From Aralia elata (lineage: Eukaryota; Streptophyta; Magnoliopsida; Apiales; Araliaceae): a stretch of DNA of 64,000 bases. The stretch lies in the NCBI GenBank assembly GCA_034770075.1, contig JAVJAP010000134.1, forward strand, positions 62,001 to 126,000, written 5' to 3'. Below are positions 33,149 through 45,289 of this stretch, one piece after another. How positions within the stretch are numbered: the first letter of the stretch is position 1; every line of letters starts with the position of its first letter. A model generated the notes under the pieces. The model ran no database searches. It was not told the DNA's origin and worked only from the letters and a program-made list of their open reading frames with translations. A program made the position numbers and the translations under genes.

Positions 33149-34948
33149 TGAAAGTAGTATGCACACAAGCCAATCATATTTGATATGATGTAGCATATAC
33201 TTTGTAATCTTATTCGGTTATTAAAGGCATTTTATATTATCTACATGGTGTTGTTATATTAAATGTGATAAACCCATAGTTTTGAGCAATGCTTTTAGAA
33301 TCATGATGGGGATCATACTAATGAGATCTAAATTCTAGATATCTCACAACTTAAATTGTTCCTAATCGATGGATTACTAAAAAGGGGATTAGTGAATCCG
33401 GATAGATTAGTACATACGTTGCTTGCTCTTGTGAAGAGAATGATTGATCTCATAATCATTTGTGTGGAGACACTAAATCAAGTATGTAGGTGCTTATTAG
33501 AGAATAAGTTCACTGAACGTGGCTCGCTAAGGAATACCTAATGGAGTTTTACTCGCCTGTCAATAGGAATTCCTCTAGTGATAGTAGTACAAGTGATCCT
33601 TGGACTTGAGATCATCATAGTATCTTGTGTATGATGAGTTATACTTTGACATGTCCCTTAAGACCTTTAGGGTATATCAAAGGGTATGATTGGGTATAAT
33701 AAGTTATACATAGAGATAGGTGAATGATCAATAAAGAATCTACCACTTCTAGTAAAAGGAGAGAATGTCCTATGTGATTCGATAAATGACGACTCAGAAG
33801 TCTTTGGCCAAAGCAGAATGAAATTAGAAAGGAGTTTCTAATTTGCATTAATTATAGTTGTGCATTTGAGAATCGAAATACATATAATTAAATAAAATAA
33901 GACTTGACAGTAATTCCATGTCTTATATTTAATTGGGACATTGTATGGTAGAAGGATTGAATTGTACGGTAACTATGCATTGAAAGGTTCTTTTATGATT
34001 AATGTTGAAATCTATATTATCTGGAAAGTCGTTGATCGCTAAGGGGGCTTACCCTTATTGTAGAATAAATATTATTTATTTAAATGAATTAAATAGTTTA
34101 ATTTATTTATTTAAATAAGATTAGAATTGTTCTAATTGATTTATTCACAACCGGTTTAATATGGAGAACCTAAAGGGTCACACCGCAAAAGGAAAATATT
34201 TATTTAAGAAGTAAATGGCATAATTGTAATAATAAGTTAAGTGTATTTAATTTAGTCTATGGAGATAGAATAAATTAAATAGCTTAATATTTATTATTTA
34301 ATATTTTATAAATATTAAATATAAATTAAATAAGAGGAGTCTTATTATTGTTATTACTATTACTATTATTTAATTCCTAATAGGGATTGAGAATTAATTA
34401 ATAGAAGTACTCTCACATGAATTCCTAATTGGATTAGGAGTTTAATTTAATTAAAGAAGTTTAATTAGAATAGAAACCCTAATCCTAAATAGTTTAGGGA
34501 ATGGTTTTCCTACATCTATAAATAAGAGAAGTCTTATCATAGATTGGGGTTACACACTCTTGCATAAGAATTGTAGAGAGTACTTACAATTTCTATAGAG
34601 ATAGAAACTAGGGTTTTGCCAACACCCATATTCTTGAATAAGTATTATTCCTTGGTGGATCACCTCTAAAGGCCAAACACTTGGGTGGCTAACGTTGATC
34701 AAAGGAAGGAATTTAATCGGTGGAATTCAAGGAGAACGCGAAAGAATTGGAGGTGAACTTGTACCTGAGGAAGCTAGAATTCTACAAGGGTATAATTCTT
34801 ATTCTCCATCTCTTTGGTTTAATTAATAATTGTGCATAAAGAAAGATCATGGTGATGGTTTGTATAAAATTTTAAAATCTGATTTTATCGCGCTTCCGCT
34901 TTATTAATGTAATTTGATTGCATGTTCGCGCTATGTACAAACCTAACA
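33149..34948 (+). repeat. 3' LTR of Copia G2 (1800 bp)
   Basis: Pairs with 25963-27762, same length and ends. TATA box near 34520. Only scattered point differences from the 5' LTR, for example GCTGTTA/GTTGTTA near the start. Confidence 0.95.
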
Positions 34949-37071
34949 TGTAATACCCTGAATATTTACGAGGCTTATAAATACGATCGTATACGTTTAG
35001 AATTAGAACGTATAACCTAAAACTAGGTATCGAGAAGTTTAAAACCTTAAGCCCGAATGAGATTCGAATTTTGTAACATATGTGCTTAATAAAGATCGAA
35101 ATGATATTTCGAAACAGGTGTTTTGTGATTATATTATGTAAACGATGAATTAGGTCAAGAATATTCTAAGAATATGCTAGGGTGCAAAGTATAATTAATC
35201 AAGCGTTAAAGTATAATAAGTCGAGCCCCTAACGTGCAATTAGCGAAACTATATTTTCCTATAAATAGGAAGCTAAGTTCATTCATTTTTTACCATGTTT
35301 AAGAGCAATTTAAGAGCAAAAACACTATATATTTATATTCTAAGAGATATTGTGAGATAAAAATTATTCTCGAAGCATCGAAACGCTACGGGATTGGAAG
35401 TAAAGTTAGCAACTACAAGAGGTATATTCTAGTGGTTATAATTTTCATACTATTACAAGCAGTTATAATGCCCAAATTATTTTATGTCTATAGTACAAAA
35501 GTCCTATTTACAAGTAGTTATAATGTCCGATTTATTTCTCTTATAAAGTTAAAAATATATTTTTATAAATAGTTACTATGTCCAATTTTCTTCAAGTATT
35601 TAGTAAGAATATTCATTTTATAAGCAGTTATAATGCTGAAATTATTTCAAATATAATAGCCGAATATTCATTTTATAAGTAGTTATAATGTTCAAATTTA
35701 TTTCAAATATAATAGCCGAATATTCATTTTATAAGCAGTTATAATACTCAATTTATTTTCAATATAGTTTATGAACATTCATTCTATAAGCAATTATAAT
35801 GCTGACATTATTTGATGTATAGTAGCAGGAGTCTTATTTATAAGCGGTTATAATACTCGAAATAAAACTTAAAAGATTTAATCGTTAAATGCTTTATTAG
35901 TTTCCATGAACTTATAATCGTGTAGGATTTACGACGAACGTTTAGACCGTTATATTTATCTATAAAAGATATACAAGACAAGTTTTCTAACCTGTACAGC
36001 TTTATATTGTGCAAGTTTTCTAACCTTACTCAAGTTATATTTGAGCAAGTTTTCTAACTTCATTTAATTTTCATATTGAATGCAAGTTTTCTATTCCTTA
36101 TCTTGAGCAATTCTTCCATTCCTTTGAATTATGTGCAAGTCTTCTATTCCTTTAAACTATGTGCAAGTTCTCTAACCCAATTATATTCTTATAGTTGTGC
36201 AAGTTTCTATTCCCTATCTTGTGTAAATCATCCTACTTGTTGCAAGTTTTCTAACCTTACTCAAGTTATATTTGAGCAAGTTTTCTATCTCTTGTTTAAT
36301 TTGATATTGAACAAGGTTTCTATGTTATGCAAGTTCTTTTAAACTTCTTTCTCTTTCGTTATGGATTCAAATTATAGACAAATGTGTTATCAATTATTGT
36401 GAAGTTATTACTTCTTGATACAACATAACTTAAGAAATGAACTATTATTCATATGAAATTATTGTTGCTTAGTGAAAGTATGAATTGTTGTGTCGAACCA
36501 AATTATTTTGGTAAGACTTCCAGAACTAAGATGAATTACCCATTTGAGGGTCATTACACCTTTGGGGGTCATATATATGTCTAGTAAATCTCGACATAAC
36601 GTGCAGTGGGCATGAGTAGGATGATATGCATACACCTAGAATATTGAGGAAGGCTGATACCCTTCAAAATATCTAAACCAAACATATTTCTAAGTCTTTA
36701 TGACTGACAGAAATGGTTAATACGAATCAATAAAGGATATCAACCCTCAGTTAGGCAAAATCATGAATTCTATCCCTTCAACTCAAAACATATTGTGTTT
36801 ATATTTCTAAACTTGCTGGGCTATTTTATGCTCATTCTTGCAAATCATTTCCATTTGCAGGTAAGGAAATATTACTAGAGCAGTCTGACAGTAAAAGAGA
36901 AAGTTAAAGAAGAGTAGTTAGGTCAAGAAAGATATAATTATTATTGTCTTCTTTTGATGTAATAGGAATTAAAATATATTATATATTTAAGTTCGTAGAT
37001 GTTGAAGTCATTTAACTATGTTAGATTAACATTATTGGCAATGTTTAGAAAGTTTTGACGAGAAAAGGGGT
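34949..37071 (+). repeat. LTR B2, 3' truncated (2.1 kb)
   Basis: It starts TGTAATACCCTG and follows B1 to the segment after the GCTCATTCTTGCA...TTTGCAG module and GTTTTGACGAGAAAAGGGG, where it stops. It lacks the 63-bp repeats of B1 (short join near 35150-35165). Its first five bases also serve as the target duplication of G2. TATA box at 35260-35267; hairpin near 36637-36673. Confidence 0.88.
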
Positions 37072-37175
37072 TGTAATATCCTCAATATTTATAGAACATA
37101 TAAATATGATAATGAATGACTAAAGTTATTTGTAAAGTTAATTTCGAGGACAAAATTCTTATAAGTTGGGGTGAA
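37072..37175 (+). other. 104-base B' module before LTR B3
   Basis: Starts TGTAATATCC and ends GGGGTGAA, with hairpin AATTTCG/CAAAATT, loop AGGA (37140-37157). The same module occurs at 25854-25957 and in part at 39946-40004 and 19026-19072. It looks like a short LTR start fused to the purine-tract region. Confidence 0.75.
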
Positions 37176-37604
37176 TGTAATACCCCGAAATATTATCAAA
37201 ATTATAAATATTATCTTAACTGGGTTAAGAATGAAAACTCTAGAAATACCTAATGAACGACTGTTCAGGTAATCTTTGAAAACCTAATACGATTCGAAAA
37301 CATGATCGTATACGTTTAGAATTAGAACATATAACCTAAAACTAGGTATCGAGAAGTTTAAAACCTTAAACCCTGATGAGATTCGAATTTTGTAACATAT
37401 GTACTTAATAAAGATCAAAGTGATATTTCGAAGCAGGTGTTTTGTGATTTTATTATGTAACCGATAATTTAGGTCAAATAAATTTTTTCTCCGAAAAACG
37501 TCGTGCTTAAAAATAAATTTTTTCCCCAATGAATTTGTTGGTATAATTGTTTTGACAAGTTGCTTTGTCGTGCTTACGGTGACAAGCTGCTTTGTCACGC
37601 TTAT

Positions 37605-37735
37605 GCTTGGCACACGCTGGCACATGTTTGGCACACGCTAGGCACACGCTGGCACACGCTAGCTTACGCCTGGTACACACCAGCTTACTCCTGGCACACG
37701 CTAGCTTACTCCTGGCACACGCTGGCTCAAGCACG
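37605..37735 (+). repeat. GGCACACGCT short repeats in LTR B3
   Basis: Ten or so words of GGCACACGCTRGC and AGCTTACTCCT just upstream of the TATA box, where B1 has its 63-bp repeats. Open frames on both strands here (71-75 codons) are by-products of the repeat. Confidence 0.8.
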
Positions 37736-37770
37736 TTGCATTTACCCTTTTACCCTAAGCTTTCCTAGCC

Positions 37771-37778
37771 TATAAATA
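37771..37778 (+). promoter_or_regulatory. TATA box of LTR B3
   Basis: TATAAATA in CTAGCCTATAAATACCCC; the classic plant TATA context. Confidence 0.7.
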
Positions 37779-39945
37779 CCCCTTTATCCATTCATTATTT
37801 CCTACCATTTCAAGTGTAGTTCAGGAGCAAAAACACTCTATATTTATATTCTGAGAGATATTGTGAGATAAAAAATTACTTTTGAAGTATCGAAGCGCTA
37901 CGCGATTGGAAGTAAAGCTAGCAACTACAAGAGGTATACTCTAGTAGTTATTATTTTCATTCTTCTTTATATATTTAGTAAAAATATACTTTTACAAGCA
38001 GTTATAATGCCCAAATTATTTTATTTATATAGTACAAAAGTCTTATTTACAAACAGTTATAATCTCCGATTTATATCTCTTATATATTAGAAAATATATA
38101 CTTTTATAAGCAGTTACTATGTCTGATGTTCTTTAAGTATTTAGTAAGAATATTCATTTTATAAGTAGTTATAATGCTGAAATTATCTCAAATATAATAG
38201 CCGAATATTCATTTTGCAATTAGTTATAATGCTTAATTTATTTTACATATATTTGAGAAATATTCATTCTATAAGCAGTTATAATGCTGAAATTATTTCA
38301 TGTATAGTAGAAAAGTCTTAATTATAAGTGTTAATTGTTAATTGTTAAACTTTAACTAGTTATTTACGCTGATAATCGTATAGGATTTACGTTGAATGTT
38401 TAGACCGTTATATTTATCTTTAAAAGATATACGGGGCAAGCCTTTTATTCCTTTAAACTATGTGCAAGTATTCTAATGCTTATTATTGGTATAAATAGAC
38501 TTAAATAGACTATGTGACATAGATAGACAGCGTAAACTAAACGTATTACGCACAGGCAAGTCTCCAAACCTTGTTACATTTATGCAAGTATTATACATCT
38601 TGCTATCAATTATTGTGAAGTTATTGCTTCTTGTTCAACATAACTTAAGAAATGAATCATTATTCATATATTGTTTATTCGAGCATAAATTGTTGTGTCA
38701 AACCAAATTATTTTGGTACGACATCTTATACTGAGAAATAAAATGCCTTGGTGGAAGGTTGTAAATCGTCGATTATATATTGACATAAAATTATAGGATG
38801 ATATGCATACTCCTAGGATATTAGTAGGCTGATCCCCTACGAGATATCCGAACAAAGCTGTTCTAAGTCATTAAGGACTGACAGAGCTGGTTGAAATATA
38901 TGGTTCTTGTACTAAACCCTCAGTTATAGTAACTCTCTTTGACATCTTTCAACTCGAACACATTGTGTTCACGTTTCTAAATAAACTTGCTGAGCATTTA
39001 TAGCTCATTCTTGCATATAATCTCTTTTGCAGTCTTAAATGATAATTCCGGAACTTCAGAGACGACCAAAGAGAAACGACCGTGTTAATTAGTTTTACTT
39101 TATTTAAGTCTTTTAAAGGCTTTGTTGTAATAACTTAGTAATGAGAACGATGTAACCAAACTTAACGATACGAAATATATTATCATCCTTTATTATATCG
39201 AATGCATTATACTCTTATCTTTAAATTGTTTAGAATAGTTGTACTAAATTAATACATTATCTATATGAACTATACATCTGGATGAGGGTATTTGAATGAT
39301 ATTGAGAGTTCTATAAGCTCTGTGGTTACACTTAATGAGCGTCGGTAAGGTGCCATCTTTACCGGAATGAGCCACTCAATTCTAAGAATAATCTTATCAT
39401 TAATACTGTGAATGTCAGATAGATAGGAACTATTGATATGAAAGAGATATACATCAGATATAAATCTATATATCCAAGTGAGGGTATCCAAACACAGTTA
39501 ACGTTCTGACGAAAACTATTATCTGTTATGGGATACTATGAACCTTAGATAGTTAGAAGTTATATATTATGGAATATTTACTAGGTGGTTAACTAGTTAA
39601 GCTTGAACACCAGAACTGTTATAGAGGTATAAAGATTTAAGTTGAAGATGTAGAAGTCATTTATACTATGCTAGATTAACATTATTGGCAATGTCTAGAA
39701 AGTTCTGACGAGGAAAGGGGTTAGGTTATTTAATTACGCGTTGTTTTAACGGAAACTCTCTCTTTACTGAGAACTGCCTGGTTGCTAATACTGCAAGTCT
39801 CGGATAGAGAAATGGAGATTTATTTTAAATCTTTTAGGACTTATGTATAAGAAGAACAAGTAATCTAGGAATGATGTAACAATGAACGAATGATATTGTA
39901 AATATTATCACTTTTCCGCATTTTACTCTAATTATTAGAATATTT

Positions 39946-40004
39946 ATAGGACATATAAATATGATAATGAATGACTAAAGTTATTTGTAAAGTTAATTTC
40001 GAGG
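39946..40004 (+). other. Partial B' module cut by insertion of array D
   Basis: It matches 37085-37150 but stops in the hairpin loop (AATTTCGAGG), where LTR D starts. Confidence 0.75.
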
Positions 40005-41327
40005 TGTTGTCCAAAATAAGTATTGACAATTTACACGCAAGTATACATGGTCAACAAGTAATTAAGAGTAAGTAGAGTATCGTTCCCACAAGAAAATAAG
40101 TTAATATTAATCAATTATTAATTTCTAATTAATTAATACAATTTAAACTATGAATGATATTTGAGAATTAAAATTAAAATTAACTAAGACTAACCACTAA
40201 ATTAATTAATCACAAGAAAAATGCAGATTTAAAAACTTAAGATTACAACTTCCCATAGTCTTTCATTTAAACCAATACACTTCCTATTTAAGTAATTAAT
40301 TACAATGAATCGCTAACCAAGAATTCTTTATAGTATTCATGTGCTTCTCCCAATAGACACATATGAATAAATCCTTATAAATCTAACAATTAAAGCAATA
40401 GAGCTATAAGGAATACCCTAACTAATTAACCCACTATATTCCTATGTGAATTATGTTAATTAGGGTTTCAAGCTCAAATTCTTTCAATGGCTGCAAAAGT
40501 CATATAGGTATATTCCTATCCTATATGCTAATCATATTAACATTATTCGGATTATATGAAAAATGCTATCATATCCAGATCTAAATCTATACTTCATCTT
40601 TCAATTTTGTATAAATTATCCCGGTAATTGTTGATCAGACAATTAATCAATAAGAACAAGATATGATAAATAATTCAAAAATAATTAACTTAAATTAAAT
40701 AGAAAGCATCAATATAAACTACATACTAAGTTCCGTTGCAATCTTAATTGAAATTTAGTTCATAGCAATAAAGGAAAACATCATCCAAATTATAAATAAA
40801 AACATCCTAGAGATTATAAAAATTAAAGATAAAAGAAAGGGGTAGAAGAAACTATAGTGGTTGCTTCCAAACTCTCTCTTGATCTCTTCAAACTCTGCAA
40901 ATCTCTTTGGTGTTCTCCTCGTTGTTTTTCTCCAATCTCTTGTTGTTACGTTCTCTAAGTGCTCTCCAATTGATCTTCTTAAAAAACTCTCCTTCAGAAT
41001 CCTTTTTGGCTTATAAATCTTTCTTTCCAATTAATTTTCACTTTCCTCGCTGGCCAAATCTAATGTTGGGCGTCATTACGCAACTCCTAGCACAAATCTG
41101 GGCATTATTACGCCACTCTGAGACACCATGTTTACAAAAATGCCATTATGCTCATTTTTAAAGATTTTTAATTCGTTTCTTCTCCAAAATGACATATATT
41201 CCCTTCCTGCTCCATCCTACAATAAAAAAAAACATAAAAACAAATAAAACAACTCTAAAAATTACTTAAATATAACAATTATTAAGTCTAATAATATCCA
41301 ATTCGTAGGTATAAAACCCATTCATCA
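40005..41327 (-). repeat. LTR D1 (1323 bp), minus strand
   Basis: Plus-strand ends TGTTGTCCAAAAT and CCATTCATCA. It has the same length as D2 once nested elements are removed. It includes GGGCGTCATTACGC and GGCATTATTACGCC words at 41069-41114, degenerate relatives of the perfect palindromes in D2. Confidence 0.92.
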
Positions 41328-42504
41328 AATACCTCCAAACTTAAACAATTGCTTGTCCTCAAGCAAGACAATAAGAACAACTATAACAACTAATTCTAAA
41401 TAGCAACTCACACGACTTGCGCAATGAACCAATACAAATTTGCGTAATAGCCTCAAAGATTTCCTTTATTGATAACTCAAATTTTTTTTTTGAAAACATA
41501 CAAAGCCTACATTTCAACTTAATTATCAGCTCCACAAATACTCATGATCCTTCAAATGCGTGCATGCATCCAAATGTTCAAACTAGTCATGACTCAGATA
41601 AGACTATATAAACAAATACTCATAAAAGATTTTCAAAATTACGCTCCATCTCGTTTTCTCTCACACAAGTGCGTTTTACGCTCCTTCTCGTGCTTATGTT
41701 TATGGGTGAGTGTGTTTTACGCTCCATCTCAACCCACCACATGATTCATCATTCTAACTTAGGAAGGTTTCACAATTTTCAAAATTTTTAATATCCCAAG
41801 ATTTTTCCCAAACTTATGTTAATGCCTAAATTTCACTTCAACTGATGCTCAAATAAGATTTCTAGAGTTTGAATGATATCTTTCACAAGTATTTAACCAA
41901 AAAGAATTTTAAGTCACAACTAGCTAAACAGATGGATATGTGCTTTGAAGTTCAAAAAGATCACAAACAGTGTAAAACCAACTCATAAGTCAAAATATAA
42001 ACTAAGCATGATTCTCAACTTCACAAGAATTACAAAAAAGAAAAAAAAATTAAACCATTTTTTCTTTATCCTTGGCCATAATCAAATTCAAATCAAATCA
42101 TTGCTCACCTATCCTAAAAACATACTAACTAAAATGCAAATCTAACTAAATTCAAATACCAAATAAATAAACAAACACAAGAACACACTCCTAAACTTAA
42201 ACTAGACATTGTCCTCAATGGCTAAGATAGAAAAAAAATAAAGCAAATGACTTCCCTGAAAATTACTAATTGGCCACTTCAGCGTCCTCCTTACCTGCTA
42301 AATCTAGAGCATATTCCATATGTTTGCTATTTAGTACCTAAAGACAATTGACATAACTAAGTAAAATACAATTAAATAAAAACTAAACAACTAAAATGCA
42401 ATAAACTAAAAATAAAAATAAAAAAATAAAATAAAAATAACACTTGGGTTGCCTCCCAAGAAGCGCTTGTTTTAAAGTCGTCAGCCCGACTACTTCCCTT
42501 TCTC
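41328..42504 (-). other. Non-coding part of D internal region
   Basis: AT-rich; the purine tract (minus strand AAGTTTGGAGGTATT) abuts LTR D1 at 41328-41342. TTACGCTCC-TCTC words repeat three times at 41640-41735. A perfect stem CTTGGG/CCCAAG sits at 42443-42460. I see no ORF worth annotating. Confidence 0.75.
42443..42460 (-). other. CTTGGGAGGCAACCCAAG hairpin after D gag
   Basis: On the minus strand CTTGGG, loop AGGCAA, CCCAAG, about 45 bases after the gag-like ORF. I recall this word from many plant LTR elements; it may be a conserved RNA element rather than chance. Confidence 0.6.
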
Positions 42505-43059
42505 TCAATCAGGTTCAATCGCAAAACTTGTCATTGCATGCCTCCTCTTGGTCTTTTCTTTGAATTCCTTGGCATCATTGTACGTTTCCAAACCCCCAAA
42601 CTTATCTTCATCTATTGGCAGAAAATAACTCTCATCAATTGATTCAACTTTTCCTACATCCTTGACGACATCAATCCGGAAGCACTCCTCATGATCATAT
42701 GGAAGCTTGATTGTCTTGACCACCTTGAATATAACCTTTTCTTCTAGTGGCCCATTCTTGAACCTTTTCTTTTCAGCTTCATTAACATCTTCCACATCAT
42801 CGTGTGACCTTTTTAGTTTTCCTCCCCCAGCCTTATATAGCTCCTCACCATTTCGACATGGAATTGCATAATTATGCTCCACGCTTTCTCTTCTTGGATT
42901 TAACTCTGTATCGCTTGGAAAAGTATTGAGAGGACAATTTTTAACTGCATTGGCAAGCTGTTCTACTTGATTCTCGAGATTTTGAAGTGCCACTTGTTGA
43001 TTATTCATCGTCATCTCATACTGTTCTATGAAATTGGTAAGGCGTTCCTCCAAATTCAT
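42505..43059 (-). CDS. gag-like ORF, C-terminal part, of element D
   Basis: 184 codons from ATG at 43059. Residues about 1-40 have LEERLTNFIEQYE and LQNLENQVEQLANAV, a coiled-coil and 'LE.QV.QLA' pattern that I recognise from the C-terminal part of plant Ty3/Gypsy (Athila/Tat-like) gag proteins. The rest has an acidic-basic mix (EAEKKRFKNG, GKVESIDESYFLPIDED) without a protease, zinc knuckle or polymerase. It overlaps the stop of the preceding ORF (TGATG) in a different frame, so it is likely one gag gene split by a frameshift. Function inferred: structural protein or remnant. I am unsure whether it is translated. Confidence 0.6.
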   Translation of the reverse strand: MNLEERLTNFIEQYEMTMNNQQVALQNLENQVEQLANAVKNCPLNTFPSDTELNPRRESVEHNYAIPCRNGEELYKAGGGKLKRSHDDVEDVNEAEKKRFKNGPLEEKVIFKVVKTIKLPYDHEECFRIDVVKDVGKVESIDESYFLPIDEDKFGGLETYNDAKEFKEKTKRRHAMTSFAIEPD

Positions 43060-43394
43060 CACCTTTTGTTGTGTGGGGGTGGATACAAGAATTCTAGTGG
43101 GTATGATGGACTTGGAGTATAAAATTGATCTTGATTATCATGGCTCCACGAAAAGTCTTGGTGATCCTGCCAACTTGGATGATAGAGATTTGGATTGGTA
43201 CTAGGCTGCTGTTGATAGTAGGCATTTTGAATGGATTGACTCCCAAGAGCGTCAACTGTACTTGTAAGCACTGTTATTTGGGCTGATAATGTTGTAAACA
43301 CATCAACGTCGCTTATCATTGTCGTACTTGGTTGTGTTGTCGCACTTGGATGTGTCATTCCCTCATACGACCATTGATAATTAAATGCAGTCAT
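43059..43394 (-). CDS. gag-like ORF, Gln/Pro/Tyr-rich part, of element D
   Basis: 111 codons from ATG at 43394, about 100 bases after the primer site. The composition is rich in Gln, Pro, Ser and Tyr (NAYYQQQPSTNPN, SWQDHQDFSW, YPPPHN), like the linker region of Athila/Tat-type gag. No catalytic motif. The stop overlaps the next ORF's ATG. Given that the large capsid domain is absent, D resembles a LARD or TR-GAG type non-autonomous element; this class assignment is inference. Confidence 0.6.
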   Translation of the reverse strand: MTAFNYQWSYEGMTHPSATTQPSTTMISDVDVFTTLSAQITVLTSTVDALGSQSIQNAYYQQQPSTNPNLYHPSWQDHQDFSWSHDNQDQFYTPSPSYPLEFLYPPPHNKR

Positions 43395-43496
43395 GGTACT
43401 TGAAAAGGTAGCAAATCAGAAAAAAAAAAAGGAAAAAAAACGTTTAAATTAAGATTAAATTGATTGAAATTAATAATGACAAAATATTAAGTTAAT

Positions 43497-43514
43497 TCTC
43501 CGGCAACCGCGCCA
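43497..43514 (-). other. Primer-binding site for tRNA-Asp, element D
   Basis: Plus strand TCTCCGGCAACCGCGCCA matches the 3' end of plant tRNA-Asp with two mismatches, six bases from LTR D2. It confirms minus orientation. Confidence 0.82.
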
Positions 43515-45185
43515 AAAACTTGTTGTCCAAAATAAGTATTGACAATTTACAAGCAAGTATACGTGGTCAACAAGTAATAAAGGGTAATTAGAGTATCGTT
43601 TCCACGAGGAAATAAGTTAATATTAATCAATTATTAATTTCTAATTACTTAATCCAATTTAAACTATGCATGATATTTGAGAATTAAAATTAAAATTAAC
43701 TAAGACTAACCACTAAATTAATTAATCATAAGAAAAATGCAGATTTAAAAGCTTAAGATTACAACTTCCCTTACTATTTCCTTTAAACCAATACACTTCC
43801 TATTTAAGTAATTAATTACAATGAATCGCTAACCAAGAATTCTTTATAGTATTCATGTGCTTTGTGACACCCCCAAATCTGGGTACTTCAACTCCACAGA
43901 TTTGGTGTTCACTATATCATACATTCTTTACTAACTACCCATAATTAAGATAATATAATTAAACTGAATGAAACATCTTCCCACAAAAAGGGGTTACATC
44001 TCAAATCTCTTAAATAACAAATCCCAGGTTATCTAACCTCTATTACATCAATGCAGAATAAAACATAAAATTAAATAAGTCTTGTTACAAATAAACATCA
44101 AATGAATAACAGGTCTCTCGCTACTTCGGCATCCTGTCCTTGCCTTGACTCGTTGACGGCTCATCCGTTTTCTCAGTCTTAGCTGCAATGTTTTAGTGCA
44201 AGAGTGAGCAAACAATTGCCCACAAGCATAATAATGATAACAATTGAATAATTAATGAAATAGATTTCAACTGAGGTATTATAGTTTTCTGAATTCAATC
44301 AATAATCAATCGAGATATGAAAGATTAATAGGATACTTGGCTCAAGAACTGATTATAGAATTCAAGGTTTAAAAATTGTATCTGAGGGTCACAAGACCTC
44401 GAACTATGTCCTAGGTTAACAAGTATTTCTACTGTAACCTTTAACAGTCTTATAGACTATGGACCATCCATCTCGTACTCAGGGGGAACAACCCTTTGTA
44501 CAATGTATTGTGCACAAACATTTTAACGTTGTCGCGTAATTAATCCCCTATATTAGGGTTGTTCATCTCAGTTTAACATCAGATTCCGTACCAAAAGGAA
44601 CTTGGTTTGGAAAAATCTTAAAATATTCTAAGTCTTTAAAACGCTCATCAACTAAGGACTAGCTGAATCAATAAGGGTTTGCTAGTCACTAAACAATTAA
44701 TTCATCAATAAAGTTTGTAGAATAGAAATTCTGTTCAAAGTTTGAATAACGATCAATGATCGAACAATAAATTACTGAAGTAAATATAAACACTTGCTAT
44801 AATAACAACCTTGCTTGAACAATAATAAGCTAAGGTTAATAAGCTTGCTCAATGAAAGTAAACTTGCTTTAAAGGAAATAACAAGTTTAAGGGAGGAAAA
44901 ACTTGCCTCGAGCATAGATTACAGATTTAAATAATTCATGTTCCTTAATCAACCTATACATTTTAATTATAAAATAGTAACAACAATTAGTTACAGGGTT
45001 ATATGCATTTTAGGATTTATTCTTATCCTATTTCATTAACATATCAAATGTCATTTGATATTCATTAAATATTTTCTAGCAACCATCGTAGTATCTCATT
45101 AATCATTTAATACCTTAATATAAGTTTTAAACATGCGCATAGCAACATAGGAACATCACAAAACAAATAAATAATTTTTTTTTCA

Positions 45186-45289
45186 GTTACTGTTCCACCG
45201 TCGGGGCGGTGAATTTCTATACAAAACCGTCGCCGGGGCGAGGAATCTAGTGCAATTTTGACGCCGGGGCGACGAGACCGCCGGGACGA
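45186..45289 (-). repeat. CGCCCCGGCG-type palindromes in solo LTR A''
   Basis: Words CCGTCGGGGCGGTG, GTCGCCGGGGCGAG and GACGCCGGGGCGACG on the plus strand, the reverse of the LTR A cluster. The remainder of the cluster is across the C insertion (CCGCCGGGGCGG at 61401-61412). Confidence 0.82.

Larger units (their letters stand above)
25963..34948 (+). mobile_element. Complete defective Ty1/Copia retrotransposon G2
   Basis: Two LTRs of exactly 1800 bases (25963-27762 and 33149-34948), Met-tRNA primer site, long leader, decayed gag and pol, purine tract. The target duplication TGTAA is at 25958-25962 and 34949-34953. It landed inside the first bases of LTR B2, so the duplication equals the LTR's own first five bases. 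Confidence 0.96.
37176..39945 (+). repeat. LTR B3 (about 2.77 kb)
   Basis: It begins TGTAATACCCCGAAATATT and contains an extra segment near 37190-37285, GGCACACGCTGGC repeats (37605-37735), TATA box (37771-37778), AGTTATAATGC repeats, hairpin (38816-38849), the GCTCATTCTTGC...TTTGCAG module (38998-39032) and an extra stretch (39230-39630) absent from B1. It fuses near 39945 to another B' module rather than ending in a primer site. Confidence 0.82.
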
